Of a DNA stretch of 64,000 nucleotides, positions 1 to 14,960 are shown piece by piece (within the stretch, counting starts at the first letter, position 1; every line of letters starts with the position of its first letter). The position numbers were made by a program, and so were the translations under genes. The notes below the pieces were generated by a model. That model ran no database searches. It saw only the letters and a program-made list of their open reading frames with translations, and was not told where the DNA came from. Where the stretch lies: contig CM070873.1 in NCBI GenBank assembly GCA_036365515.1, positions 217,661,376-217,725,375 on the forward strand. Direction: 5' to 3'. The DNA is from Torymus aiolomorphi (taxonomy: Eukaryota > Arthropoda > Insecta > Hymenoptera > Torymidae).

Positions 1-414
1 ATTGTTCGTAGAAAAAAATGTTCACTGTAACAAAAGACGAGTTTTAATCAGTTTTAGCAGAAGAATGTTCTAGATTTATACTGAAAATTAATTTTCGATA
101 CATTAAGCTTAAAAATCGCTTTTCTCAAATTTTTATTTGCCCTGGTGTTTTTTTATTTCTGATGGATTCGGCTTAATATAAGACTATCCGGTACTTATAA
201 TTAGATGAGTATCTGACCCAAAATTTGTTTGGATCTGTCGAAATTTCGCTGAGATAATCCATAAACCCATAAACTTGATTACATAAGAACTTTACATACA
301 TCTCGGAAAACGCTTAAAATGGACTAATTTTGGGTGGAAAACAATTTTTATATAATAAATTATTTGTTTTTGAGGTGTAACAGTTTTTGCTCTGGTGAAA
401 ATATAAGGCTTTCC
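1..414. other. AT-rich intergenic DNA
   Basis: I see no gene, repeat or regulatory signal in this stretch. It is AT-rich with short homopolymer runs. Confidence 0.4.
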
Positions 415-580
415 CATGTAGTGTTCATTGGTGCAAATAAGTGACAAAATCGACTAATTCTTTAGTGAATATTCACTTATTATGCAGTGAAAATTTTATT
501 CCACTACTTTAATAAGTGAATATTCACTAAAGAATTGGTGAATTTGTTCACTTATTCGCACTAGTGAACGACTTTCCACA
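415..580. repeat. AAGTGA-family fold-back element
   Basis: An imperfect palindrome with arms of about 75 bp. The left arm contains TTCATTGGTGCAAATAAGTG and then TTTAGTGAATATTCACTTAT; the right arm carries their inverse. The motif AATAAGTGAATATTCACTTATT is itself palindromic and recurs at 19126-19355, 37570-37815 and 39590-39895. This looks like a non-autonomous inverted-repeat element or a palindromic satellite. It has no coding capacity. Confidence 0.6.
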
Positions 581-1860
581 TATTCATTTTTAGAGAGTAG
601 AGAATGCGAGCTTTCATTTGTTTTTACTGAATAACAAAAATATTGATCACTTGAAAAGCTATAGGATAAGTGTCTCGATTTGTGAACTTTATATGCATTT
701 TATATTAACGCTAACCAATAAATTGTTCGTTCTTCAATTTACAAATTCGGCAACATGTATTATTACTTAATTAAACAATCTTAACATAAAACATTTCGTC
801 TTTTTATACTGCTGTTTATTTCTTTGATAACAACAGTTATTTAAATGAAGGCTCACAAAACCTTAGACTGATGTAAATTACAATTGCTACAAAGGTACTT
901 GAAATTCTCACGATCGATCAATATGGTTCTTGAAAATTTAAACTGATTTCAAAAGAAAATCATCTATATAAGCTTAACGCGTGGTTGTCGTCTACGTTTC
1001 TTGTTTTGGCGAATAATGTAGATGGCAGCGAAACACCTGTATATTCTTGACCTTCCATTCAATTGATTTCTTCGTAGGTACCTGACTAATGTGCTGCATG
1101 CAAACAGAATTGTACTATCCGAAAATATATCGCAGCCATTTTTGTATTTGTATATTATTCTTTCACAAATGGCCATTGTAAGTAGCGGTACTATATAATT
1201 ATAGTTTCAAATCTGATATTTTAAACTAGATGTAGTTAGAAATTAATGAATTACTAAAAGCGTTACTTGAGGCACGATTGGTGGTAGAAAAGATTGCTAC
1301 AAAGAATTAAGTTGAAAAATTGTAAAAGTACACGAATCATCTGATATCTAGATATATGAGTTCTCAATTGTTGGTCGAAATGAAAGAAGTGCAAGCAACG
1401 CCATTTCAGAAAATTTAAACAGTTTTCATAAACATACATTTTTTAATATCTTCATAAACAAACATTTTTTAATATCTTTATATTATTGAATTACTACACT
1501 GTCTGATAAAGCTACCACAAACACTTATAGTAAAATTTCTTATGAAGTATGGTAATCTTTTGAGTTTTGACAGTTTGTGGTGGTTTTCCCAGAAAGTATA
1601 GTAATTTTTACAAAACTTTTTTCTCATTGTAGAAACGATATTAAAAATACAAAGACAAATAGTGAATTGTAAATACAAAACGTCAATTGGTTGTAAACTC
1701 AACGATATCATGAAATGAGGAAAACGAACCAAAAAGTATCCAAGAGTAAATATCTGCCTTCGTCGCGTCCTTCGACGATGTACGAATAATTGAAATATCG
1801 CATATATATATAATGCTCGAGACGCGCACAGCCGTATTGTAAATTTCCCCCTTTCGTAAA
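581..1860. other. AT-rich intergenic DNA
   Basis: No recognisable gene. Short open frames occur on both strands but lack composition or motifs that would support coding. Confidence 0.4.
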
Positions 1861-2261
1861 TTTCCGCAGCTCGCGCTTTGTGCACGCATCAATGTCCATC
1901 AAAAGACGCTCTTCTCTGTTCAGCGTGCTTGCGACGTTCCCAATCCACTTGAACGCGCGCACAATGCACACATTCGAAATCGATGAGGCCCTCGCGCGCG
2001 GGTTTTCTCTCTCTCTTTCTCTCCCCGCGCGATAAGGCGCGTATCTGCATGCAGCGAGCGCGCGCGTCCGTATCGCAGTGTACAGGCGCGGAGCCCGTAT
2101 ACCTGCGGTATATTCCGACCTTGCCCACGCGGTCTTTCCCCTGTTTACCTTTGAGAACCGCCCTGTCGCTCACGGCGATGGCCGAGCCCGGCACTGATAA
2201 TGTGCCTACGTCTTTGTGGGCGTACGCACGGAGGTGTCGTGTGAGTTACGTAAAGAGCTGA
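1861..2261 (+). promoter_or_regulatory. GC/CpG-rich island with possible donor
   Basis: Composition switches from AT-rich to rich in CGCG with a CT tract near 2004-2022, as in insect promoter or 5' leader DNA. On the plus strand GTGAGT at 2241-2246 would fit a splice donor ending a leader exon. Overlapping open frames on both strands are expected in such GC-rich DNA and none encodes a protein I recognise. The call rests on composition plus one short motif. Confidence 0.3.
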
Positions 2262-2423
2262 TAGCGTCACGAGTTGCGTGTGCATATACTATGGTGAGGC
2301 TTATCAATTCGTAAGGGCGCCTTCTTACCTTTCTAGATCTATCGAGTTCACATGGGCTTTGCTTTATTTCATTATGTAATACGGTTTTTTTAGTCACATG
2401 TATTTTTTAATACAATTTATTTT

Positions 2424-3388
2424 GCTTCCTCCTAGAGGAAGCTTTGTAATAGTAAAATTTTGAGTTTCGTTAAGTCGCTGTTGAAACATGATTAGAGCTG
2501 CTAGAAGTTTGAATCACATGATTTTAGAAAATGTTTGTATGGATGTGTGTATGCTTGCTTAGTTAGTCATGTTAAATACAATTTGTTTATAATTTATTAA
2601 CTACCTATATCATTTTAAATAAATAAATCACATTACAACTATTGTTTTTTCAAATTTTAGCTAACCTCTTCATTTAACACTACTTTGACTAGAGAGTCGC
2701 GCATGAACCTCCTTAATCGCTATGAAATTGTTTTAAGGGGTAGATTTTTTATAGTTTTCGGCTGAGTTCTTTGGACAAAATGATTGGTACATAAATTTCT
2801 CGAGAACGTTCGATGTATCAGCTCTAAATTTATAGATAATTTTGTATGAAATTAGCCAAATACGTTGGTCAATTATTAATTACACGCCGAGAAATACATT
2901 TAACAACATATAGTCTTGGCTGCACTTCGATATTAGTCACGTTCTCTAAATGAAAACATGAAATTTATAGACAATTTTGTGTGTGGTATAGGCAATATAT
3001 ATGTGAAATTTTATCAAGAAACATCATTATTATACAGAATATTGTACCACAATGATTGTGAGGTAATAGGAATGTAGAAAAGGGGTTCTTATAGATGATC
3101 TTATAGTGCATGTGTGTTAGTTGCGCTTCGGTAGGTAGGATTTTTTTATTATTAATATCCTAACATATTAATTATGTTGTCATAATGTCAGTGGCAGCTA
3201 ATAAAGGATTTCAAGTATAAAAAGAAATGTGTAATTTTTGTAAATATTAATGAAGTTGTAAATCATTGAAAAAAGATGTAAATAGAATGAACAAACATAT
3301 TTTATATTTTAATTATATACTATACATGTAGGAGTGATAAATTAATTTGGAGGAAGCTATGTGCCAATAAATTGTCAGCGGTTTTTTT
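2424..3388 (+). repeat. GAGGAAGC-ended repeat, copy 1
   Basis: It begins with the hairpin GCTTCCTCCTAGAGGAAGC at 2424 and ends near 3388 in GGAGGAAGCTATGTGCC followed by AATAAATTGTCAGCGG and a T run. The same two ends bracket 20525-22718 and 59331-61026, and all three have a GT-rich stretch not far from the 5' end. No protein is legible. This copy has an uninterrupted TTAA at 2733-2736, where copy 2 carries a 377-bp palindrome, so it serves as the empty-site reference. Confidence 0.6.
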
Positions 3389-4469
3389 TAATTTCATTTA
3401 TTACAAATGCACGAATGTGTGAAAATCATAAATATTTTAGCAGCGTGTATGGGTGATAAAACTTGTTGACGTGAAAACTTTCCTATATTTTTCTTCTTTG
3501 CCCGGTGGAAATTAAAAAATGAAATATTCAGGTAAACTATTTTGATCTTGAAACAACACTTACTAGTCAACTTCTTATTTATTTTTTAATCAGAAAGTAT
3601 CTAGTCCGATTAAAATTATAATTAATTTATATACCAGAAAAAAATTATTTAATATATAATTTATACTTATATATTCCTGTATTTATACCCTTCATTATTC
3701 ATAACTTCTGATATGAATCCCCCTTTCTCTTGGAGTCTCCCCCCTCCCCCCCACTATGATTGAACATAGAATAGTTTGTAGATTGAATTTCTGTTATGAA
3801 AATGTACCCTTACGGTCCCTTTCACAACTTAAGTGGTGCTTCTCGTGCTCGGTACTTTGTACGCAATGAATATGTGATGTGAGGCACCTTTTCTATGAGT
3901 TTTCTTGGAGATTATAACACCTCAAATCGCAGCCTTCTAGAGGTTAAAAACCAATTTTTGTGCGATTTGTACCAAGAAAAATAATTAAATCTAGTGCGCT
4001 TTAAACTTATTTTTCCAAAAAATCCTTTGAAATTCAATTTTTATAAATCTCTAATTATCATTTTCATCAGAATGTGATAAATATTAAAACGTTAGTTTGA
4101 TTTTTCTTTATACGTTAATGTAATTAGCGTTAAGCACTTTTTACTGTAAGAAATGTAAGTTTCTGATCTTAAAGTATAATAAGTTTATTTTAGTTTTTAA
4201 AGAAGATGGATCGATTCGAGTAGCATGAAAAATTTTACGATATAAGTTCCATACGTAAGTTTGATTGATGAAAGCACTCTCCACGTGCTTAAATTTTTTT
4301 TGTCTAAAAATGTAAAAAAGTCAGTAGACTAAATTACATTGCAATTTAGATTATATGCAACATTTAAATTATGGACAAGAAACGTCTTTTAGACAATTAA
4401 GTGCCGATTTAAAGCGGTATTAGACTACCTCAAAATATCAGTACTTGTTCCTAAATTGTTCACCTTCCC
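3389..4469. other. AT-rich intergenic DNA
   Basis: No gene seen. The only feature of note is a C-rich run near 3738-3753. Confidence 0.4.
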
Positions 4470-5120
4470 AACTCAGCGATTAGATTTCTCAAAAAATCGC
4501 GATGTGTTCGTAATGGACGGCCTGGACGTCCCCTCGCGTCGCAAATAAAAAACGTCGACAGCCTTATTGCCATCGAGTGGTGTGTATATATATATAGGCT
4601 GCACGGAGACAACGTCAATTCGGCTACGCCATTGACTCTCGAAAGGAGCTGAAACAAAGGCGATAGACCCCGATGCTCGCCCCAAAGTTGCGCGATCTTC
4701 CGCCGCTAAAAGGGCAAAACAACGACAACGAGGAGGAAGGAGGAGGACGAGCTGCCTATTACCGGCGAGGGAGCCAGCAAGACAACTGGATCCTGTGCAC
4801 GCGTCGGACTGGCAAGGGCGGCGGCCTTTGTTTGAAGCTCGCGGCGCTAATGGAGAAATCGATATTAAATTCGCAAATGTATCTTTGGCGCTTTGCGCGT
4901 TATGTGTATGCTCGTGTATGGCAGTATACAGTAGCGGCGCGCTCAAGGCCCCGAGGCTCCGCTGCGTGCAGTTCGCGTGACGCCGGCAATAAAACGAGCT
5001 ACCTACCCCGCGAGTGCTGGGGCGCGCGAGCGCGGACACAGCGAGTTCGACCCCGCGTGCGTTGCCAGCTAACACGCCAGGATTCGCCTGGCTACTCGCT
5101 GGAACGCGGTGCTTGTTTGT
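4470..5120. promoter_or_regulatory. GC/CpG-rich island
   Basis: A GC-rich block with sharp edges and long overlapping open frames on both strands. The frames (for example plus 4673-5122 and minus 4473-5075) show low-complexity, Arg/Ala-rich translations with no family resemblance. I read it as an insect promoter or 5' leader region. A coding exon cannot be excluded. Confidence 0.3.
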
Positions 5121-5588
5121 GAAAATTACAAACTTGTATTACTTCATTTATTTTTAATAATTTTAGATCGATGAAAGAATTTTCATACCGAGTGCTCATT
5201 ACTGATGGCCGGAGAATGATTGGAAAAATTGATTTTAAGTTTTAGGAAACTAGAAGCCGAACTTTATAATTTACTCGAAACGTCGCAAAGTCGGGCGAGA
5301 TTGGAAATCAATATTATACAACCAACTTTGAGCATCGGTAACTTTAATTATACATTTAGATACAAGTTTGAAAATGTGGGCACAACAAATTAGGTGGGTT
5401 CCCAATCAATCCACTCTTGCATTGATGTACCCGAAATTCGTTTGGCTGTATTCCACCATATCGTAATACGCAGCGGTCGCATCAATTCAGTAATTAAGTG
5501 CTAGTTTTGTCTGTTTCATTACTTATGTAATATATTTCAACGCATTACACTGGTTAAAAGAAAAATGGAGTTTAAAATTATTTTATTA
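5121..5588. other. AT-rich intergenic DNA
   Basis: Nothing recognised. Confidence 0.35.
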
Positions 5589-6308
5589 CACGGAGAGAAA
5601 TTTTGTAGTGAAAATTACAAATATTCGAGACAAAATTACCAGTTTCTATGGTAATGGATGGACAGACTGACAATTTCAAACTTTTTACCAAAGTGCCTTG
5701 GTAAAATTTTTTTTTAGTTAATTTAAATTAAAAAAATTAACTTTTTTTATCCATATTGATGGATATATAGTATTTTAATATAGAAATAGAAACAGAAACA
5801 ATGATGAAAAAACATTAAACTGAAAAAAAGTTTTTACGGAAGCGGGATTCGATCCGACGATCTTTGGGTTGAGAGTCCGACGTTCTACCGACTGCGCCAC
5901 AGAAGCTGTTACCAACAGTCATTTGAATCGCCGTTATTACTTACTGAAAATATGTGTATTGTTTTCATTTTAACGTCGCGCACGCCTCTAGTATCAATCT
6001 TCTGAAACACAATAATGCGCAGTGCGCATGCGCGAGTACACAAATACCAGGTTATTTGGTAAAATTTATCATTTTTCTTAGTAAAAATTCTTAGGTTACC
6101 TTGTAAAAATGACTAGATCTCAATTTTTACCAGTGTTTCTGGTAATTTTTATTCAGATAATTTGGTATTTTTTTAAAGTGGTTATGGTAGTTTTTCTTGG
6201 GAAACTTATAAATTGTATTAGAAACCTGGGAATAACACGGCTTTTGACAGTCTGTCCATGCGCTACCAAGGCACCTTGGTAATTTTTACTCTAAAATTTC
6301 TCTCCGTG
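5589..6308. mobile_element. TA-flanked inverted-repeat element (CACGGAGAG ends)
   Basis: The ends are CACGGAGAGAAATTTT at 5589 and its inverse AAAATTTCTCTCCGTG ending at 6308, each next to TA, as expected for a Tc1/mariner-type TA target. Subterminal DNA on both sides contains AAAATTACC/GGTAATTTT motifs and an inverted GGACAGACTG/CAGTCTGTCC pair. No transposase is present, so it is a non-autonomous (MITE-like) element of about 720 bp. It carries a tRNA-like Pol III module near its middle. Related termini (CACTGAG, CACGGG, CACTGAAA) occur at 22310, 40396, 53121, 57533 and 61377. Confidence 0.7.
5823..5906 (-). pseudogene. tRNA-like Pol III unit inside a TA-flanked element
   Basis: Reading the minus strand, a perfect box A (TGGCGCAGTCGG at 5888-5899) is followed by a one-mismatch box B (GGATCGAATCC at 5845-5855) at tRNA spacing, then by a run of seven T (5823-5829). 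That is the layout of a Pol III gene. The anticodon loop reads CTCTCAA, suggesting a CTC (Glu-type) anticodon. The acceptor arms do not pair, so this is not a functional tRNA. It could be a decayed tRNA gene captured by the element or the tRNA-derived head of a SINE. A second unit with the same boxes and terminator lies at 61874-61950. Confidence 0.65.
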
Positions 6309-6496
6309 TACGTATCTGCAGTCCCGAGAATATGATGTTTTCATACCGAACTAATATTTTTCTTTCCCGGAATCCCTCTGTAGACATCCTTCATATCTCG
6401 GAAGAGAAATATTACAAAAAATAAATACTTGCTCAACAGGTTAAAAAAATGAAAAAAATATTTGGAGGTTTGGTGGTCTGTAATGAATTTTTTCTC
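6309..6496. other. AT-rich spacer
   Basis: Nothing recognised between the TA-flanked element and the older inverted repeat. Confidence 0.3.
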
Positions 6497-7330
6497 GTTT
6501 TATATAGGTCCATACACTATAGACGAAAAAAAATCGAATCAACGAGAACAGTATTGTTTTAACTGCACATCAATTTTTGTAATGGAAATTTAAAATCGAA
6601 AAAATGGACAAATAACTGCCACTGATGTCAATATTATAAGCTCTCAAAAGCGCGAACAAATTTGATATAAGAAAAGAGCTTTAATTCAAGGTTGCTATCC
6701 AAGTCGCGAGTCAGTATTACTAAAGATTATCAATAATAATTAATTATTAAACTGCATTTATTACTTTTTATTTAATATGTTCATAGAAGTACACTTGATA
6801 CATAGTTTAAGTACTCAAAATTGAAAACCGGACAAAAATTTGTGAAGTATTTCGATTTTTAAAAATCATATCACTTACTACATTTTTAATTTCATTCAAA
6901 TAGTGCCGCATCTTCAAATTTTATTCTATTCTTATTTTGTTGGTCTTATATTGTTCGAAGAAGAATTCCGAACAGATTGCGGAACTTAGAAGTTATACAA
7001 GCGTTTGAAGCAGTTACAAGCTTTTGATCATTTTTTGTCGTTTTTGCAATTTTCAAATGTACGTAACTTTGCGCCGGATATTTTGATTTTAACGATTCCA
7101 AGCTTAAATTAAGTCTCTTTTCTTTGACTTTAATTTTCTTTCTATACAAATTGTTCGTATCTTTGGAAGCTTAATTTTGGTTAATTATTAGTCACGGTTT
7201 TCCGTCAATTTTTTTTTCATTAAATTTCCATAAGAAAAATTGATCTGTGGTTAAAACAGTGTCACAAGACTGTTTTTCTGGGTTCACAACTTTTTTCGCC
7301 TATTATATGATCTATAAAACGAGAAAAAAA
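6497..7330. repeat. Old diverged inverted repeat
   Basis: Arms at about 6497-6715 and 7080-7330 are inverted copies of each other, with TTTCTCGTTTTATATAGGTC at the left end and the inverse near 7310. They also resemble the arms of the younger palindrome at 8702-9358, sharing AATGGAAATTTAA and AAAATGGAC-type blocks. Divergence between arms indicates age. No coding capacity. Confidence 0.55.
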
Positions 7331-8701
7331 TATGTTCTTTTTTCAACTCTTTAAAAATGATATTTCTGTAGAATTGTTCATACGTGAATATAAAATCAGT
7401 GCAAGAATTGGTCGAATACAATTTCAATTAATACAAAAAATTGGAGTTTTCAAAGCATTTACATTCCAATAAATTCCAATATATTGATCTGTCAAATTTA
7501 TCGAATTTTGGACAATAATTGGTAAGTCAGCCAAATGTGTTTGATTTTCTTCATAAGTTACAAGATTGAGTGATAATGTAAAACGTATAAAATACTGATT
7601 TGAAAGACATAACGATTAATTAATAAAGATAATTTGTACTTCATCGATGCATTCAAAGTTTCGGTTTACTTATAATAACTATAAGTATCCCATACTCAAC
7701 CCGGAAAATGATAGTCTCTTTGGAGCGCAGCAGCTCTTTGATCACGATCCTCTCATCACACGTATTGCTCACATGTAATTATATATTTGTATACGACGAT
7801 TCACTGGGTTCAAGGAGAATGTCAAAAGCCATTCCCCCGCATGCAGGGATCCGCGTTACTATTCACGCTCGTGCTCGTGGCCCGTCGGTTAATCTTTGGG
7901 GGTTCATCGACATTCTGCGGCTGCATGTGTGTCTGGTGGTCTGATCGATAATCCGCGTGTGTATAATTAGCATAAGCCTCGGCTCCGCGGTAGCCGGCAG
8001 ACCCGCGGCCGCTCGCCCGAGGACCTCGTAATACAACATATATATTTTAAATGCTTGCCTTACGTTTACGTGTATAAGCATTGCGACTAATTGCACGAGA
8101 GCGCCTATATACAAGCGGGATTCATCGCCAATTAATTTCTACTGGTGTATGATCGCGTGAGCGAAATCAAGATTATTGCCAGGATGGTTACACGCTTTTC
8201 AAAGAATTTCTTTGTCTCTTCAATATTTATTTGTCAATTTTTCGACTCGTGTTCGACAAAGTTATCATGTCATTTACACTGAACGAATTTGTACGAGTAT
8301 CAGATAAACTAATAAAGTACATTATGTGACGTCCATCGATGTTAGTTAATTATTTGAGTAGCATAATTGTATGTGTATGAGATATGGATCGACAAATATA
8401 AACTTTGAAATTCAGGATAACATCAACCACTTCACTACCATCTATTATTTAATCATATAATAATGTTGTTACTATAGATGACAATTTTTGGCATAAAGTA
8501 ATATATTTTTTTTAATTTAGCTTTATTAACGTCTGAAGAGAGGCTTATTTCAGCTACAGTATAATTTTACATTAAGATATTGTATACACATACAGATATA
8601 CAGTTGTGAGATGTACAAGATTGTTTATATGTGCAAATCCGCGGACTACAGACAACACCTGGGGTACAAAAACGGAAAAATTTTTTTTTGAGGGCACACC
8701 T
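7331..8701. other. Intergenic DNA with a small GC patch
   Basis: Mostly AT-rich. A moderately GC-rich patch lies around 7780-8110, with short open frames on both strands that I do not recognise. No splice-donor or promoter motif stands out. Confidence 0.35.
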
Positions 8702-9358
8702 ACCACATAAGGTTTTTTCGGTTCTTTGGGGGTCCCCCAACATAAAAATACTCGTGAACATTCATTATCCATTGCCAAGCTTTTTTGCCGACGAAATCAA
8801 TTTTTCTTATGGAAATTTAACATGGGAAAAATGGACGAAAAGTAGTCATTGATGATTAACCAATAGCAAACTATTAAAGAGGCCAAACCAAATTCCACAA
8901 AAAAGCGATTAAAGTTGAAGAATAGAGCTTTAATTTGAGATGAGAGTCATTAAAATCGGTCGATTCTGTGCAAAGCTACGTGAATTTGAAAATGGCGAAT
9001 AATGACGAAAATGAACGATTTTTTTCAAATCCATGTAATTCTTCAAATTTTTGTCATTTTTCGCCATATTCAACTTCACGTAGCTTTGCACAGAATCGAC
9101 CGATTTTAACGATTCTTATCTCAAGTTAAAGCTCTATTCTTCAACTTTAATTGCTTTTTTGTGGAACTTGGTTTGGCCTCTTCAATAGTTTGCTATTGGT
9201 TAATCATCAATGACTACTTTTCGTCCATTTTTCCCATGTTAAATTTCCATAAGAAAAATTGATTTCGTCGGCAAAAAAGCTTGGCAACGTATAATGAATG
9301 TTCACGAGTATTTTCATGTTGGGGGACTCTAAAAGAACCGAAAAAACCTTATGTGATG
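8702..9358. repeat. Large young palindrome
   Basis: A near-perfect inverted repeat with arms at about 8702-9015 and 9042-9358. The outer ends read CCACATAAGGTTTTTTCGG on the left and its inverse on the right. Because the arms are inverted copies, the same short peptide can be read outward on both strands; this is an artefact of symmetry, not two genes. No TTAA or TA duplication is obvious at the ends. It belongs to the same family as 6497-7330. Confidence 0.75.
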
Positions 9359-9788
9359 GAACATGTGATGGAATCCGAAAGAAGTTTATGGAGGGGCTTA
9401 CGCATTTATCTTTGTTCAATCTATTGTATTTATCATAATTTGTAAAATATATGGATTGGTTTTGACATCTACTTTTGCGAAGCGTACACTTTGGAGAACA
9501 CTCATGGAATTAGAGAAGATGAGAACGCTATGGCTCTTATAAAGTACCGATATGCATTAGTGCAAATTTCTTTTTATACAAATGTTAGGTTGTGGGCAGA
9601 TACCACCCAGCCCACGCTTTTTTGGTTCTTCGTTTTGCTACCATGTACAAAAACTAGCCGCCTTTATCATTTAAAAATTGATTAAGAAAAGAGTGGGCAT
9701 TATGCACTTTCCGAAGGTTTTTGCCTCGCTGTCAAATGGAATTCACGTCGTTAACAATTTATAATTCTGATTATAAATAGCATAGTTG
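9359..9788. other. AT-rich intergenic DNA
   Basis: Nothing recognised. Confidence 0.3.
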
Positions 9789-12780
<2,992 letters not shown>

Positions 12781-13230
12781 GTGGGTAAGACCTACAGCTA
12801 CTTTCCGTTTCTCTCCCACTCAAACGCTCCAGACCCCGGAACACTTGAAATAACGTTTTCACTGTTCTCGTTATCAATATTGACTAATGGCAATGTTGTA
12901 GAAGCGTCCGTGGGCAGAAAAGTACCGGCGCAAAACGAACGGTTCGCGCGCGAGGCGCATGTGACAAAGAGGCGAGCGTGAGCATTAGGAAAACACGGCA
13001 CATCTGCCGCCGTGTCCGCATGCGACGCGAAATCGAGTGTATTGACAGAGCGTGCGAGTAAGGATAATTCGACTGGCAAATAACACGCGGGCGCTGATCC
13101 CGTACAGAGATGCTTCTCATTCCACTCGCGCGCCACTGCGTTGCCCAATTATCGGACGCGTCGGTTGCCAAATTATACCATTCAGTGGATGGCTTTAGTC
13201 TGGAAGCGGCCGAGTTCCGGCACGTATTGT
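12781..13230. promoter_or_regulatory. GC/CpG-rich island
   Basis: A GC-rich block in AT-rich surroundings, lying within the presumed first intron of the minus-strand gene whose first exon is at 13963-14026. Open frames on both strands show no recognisable protein. It may be an intronic enhancer, an alternative promoter or an unrecognised exon. Confidence 0.25.
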
Positions 13231-13962
13231 GTGTTATCAGGAGTACCATGTATTTGTTCGGCTAGGAGAAAAGTTAATATATAATAAGTTACACAAACAC
13301 GTATAAACATAATTAAGGGAATACGATATAATGGAAATTGATATTCCAGTAATTGAGACGGAATCCAATATAATTAACTATAAACACTCGATAATTTGAT
13401 TCGCTATTGTACTTGTAATGTCAGTAGAAATTCATATTCAAATGCATTTCATTATCATTAAGTAGGGAAAAAATTAATTTCCTTTTTTCATTTACGCACG
13501 AGACATGGATGTATGTAGTTTGCTTCGACGCACAAATGCGCTATTGTGCAGATCTATTAAAGATATGGTCAGTATTTGAATTGTAAAGTAACACTAAAAA
13601 TAACTTGGATGAGTTGCAATGAATTCAATTATAAGAGAAAAACAGAACGTTATTTTTCTTTTACACCGCATGTGTCTTGTAAAATTAATTTTCTAATTAT
13701 TGTCGTGACAATTTTTTTTATGTTTAATATTTTTTAAATCGTAAGAAACAAATAATTACAAATGTTAAATGATTCGTTTGTTTGGCATTACATTCTTGGT
13801 AATTAGTTTGCGTTAAAGGTATATTTATAAAATGTAAGCGTAGACCGTCATTTTGCATAATCATGAAATGAATTATTAATTTTCATAATTGAATTTCTGC
13901 ACATTACAAGAATTGATTAAAAATAACTCAGTAGTCGATCACAAAACTGAAGAGCAATGTAC
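13231..13962 (-). other. Presumed start of first intron (minus-strand gene)
   Basis: AT-rich DNA just downstream, on the minus strand, of the donor at 13962-13961. No acceptor followed by a plausible exon was found here, so the intron probably runs further left. Confidence 0.3.
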
Positions 13963-14026
13963 CTGTAGCTGACAGCAGCGGCAGAACCAGCAGCAGCAAC
14001 CACAGCGTGCTTTCGATTTTCGCCAT
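13963..14026 (-). CDS. First coding exon of a secreted or membrane protein
   Basis: On the minus strand an ATG at 14026, in the context GCG-ATG-GCG, opens a 21-codon frame, MAKIESTLWLLLLVLPLLSA plus T. This is a textbook signal peptide: short charged n-region, a core of Leu/Val, and a small-residue end. The frame runs into CTACAG|GTACAT, a plausible splice donor with GT at 13962-13961, leaving phase 1. Upstream DNA (14027-14700) is GC-rich and promoter-like. Without the intron the frame meets no recognisable domain, so the rest of the protein must lie in exons to the left, possibly outside the window. I cannot name the gene. The alternative is a chance open frame, but the combination of start, hydrophobic core and donor makes this the best host-gene signal here. 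Confidence 0.5.
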
Positions 14027-14700
14027 CGCGCGTTACTTTTTAGGACAACTGCATAGTGCGTGCAAATGTAAATAAGCGTCGCTGAACCCTCGAAGTCGTA
14101 GCGCTCGTCGCGGCACTCATCGCCCGATGCAAATTCTCGCGGTCACTCTTCTCCTCGCTGATTACGCATCGTGCGCAACGCGTTACACTTGCGCGCGACA
14201 ATGTAGTTCCCGCGCCGAAAGTTGTAGCCAGTTCTTCACTGGCCGATTGCTTCTTTATTCTACAATCCAGACGACTAGCGTATTCCTCGCTTTCTTTTTC
14301 TTCTTTAATCCGGGATTAGATAGCTGCGAGCTTCTTCTGTTTCGAGCGACTCGCGCTGCGTCTTTTTTCGTGATGCGCTCTTTTTTGCCTTCCCTTTTTC
14401 AGAGAAAAGTTTAGAGGTCGCCTGTCGTTTGGCCCCGCGTACTCATTGCAACTTGACACTGTTGTAGTTTCACCTTGGTCGAGGTCGGCGTGGCCGGAAA
14501 AGTAACGCACGATGTCGGCATTTTTTATGGCCGGAGTCGGCTATGTGCAGATCAACGCTTCCACAGTCCGCGACCGAACTTTAACAATCTCCGCTCGACT
14601 TTTTTCAGTTCGCTGCGCACTTTTAACTGCTGTTCACTAAAACTCGATTACAGTCCGACGCCACTGTTTAGCACTACCGCTATGCTGGAGGTGTAAAAAA
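14027..14700. promoter_or_regulatory. GC-rich promoter/leader region, possibly bidirectional
   Basis: This GC-rich block lies directly upstream of the minus-strand signal-peptide exon. On the plus strand it ends in AAAAA|GTAAGTATA at about 14700, a near-consensus splice donor. One reading is a divergent promoter with a minus-strand coding exon on the left and a plus-strand leader exon on the right. No TATA box is evident. Confidence 0.35.
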
Positions 14701-14960
14701 GTAAGTATAACTTTAGGTTTTGTTCAGTAGGCGTTACTTTTACGATTGTAAGTACAAGCAATCAGCAATTGATTTTCGTGTGTGAAAATAAATTTAACTC
14801 TTACAATTATTAGTGAAAATAATTATACTTGAACGATAGGTGCAATAATAATATGCACTTGAATGGAGTGCATTGTTGAATTATAAATTGAAATTACGTT
14901 GAAAAGAAGCCTTGAACAAAAGTACAATATTCACCATCGGCTTTTGTAACCTAATAAAGA
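14701..14960. other. AT-rich spacer
   Basis: Nothing recognised. Confidence 0.3.

Noticed and set aside
5823..5906. Functional tRNA gene
   Set aside because: Promoter boxes are good, but the acceptor and anticodon stems do not pair, so it is at best tRNA-derived.
8631..9419. Two ORFs sharing the same 45-residue C-terminal part on opposite strands
   Set aside because: They are the two arms of one palindrome; the identity reflects inverted symmetry, not a gene family.
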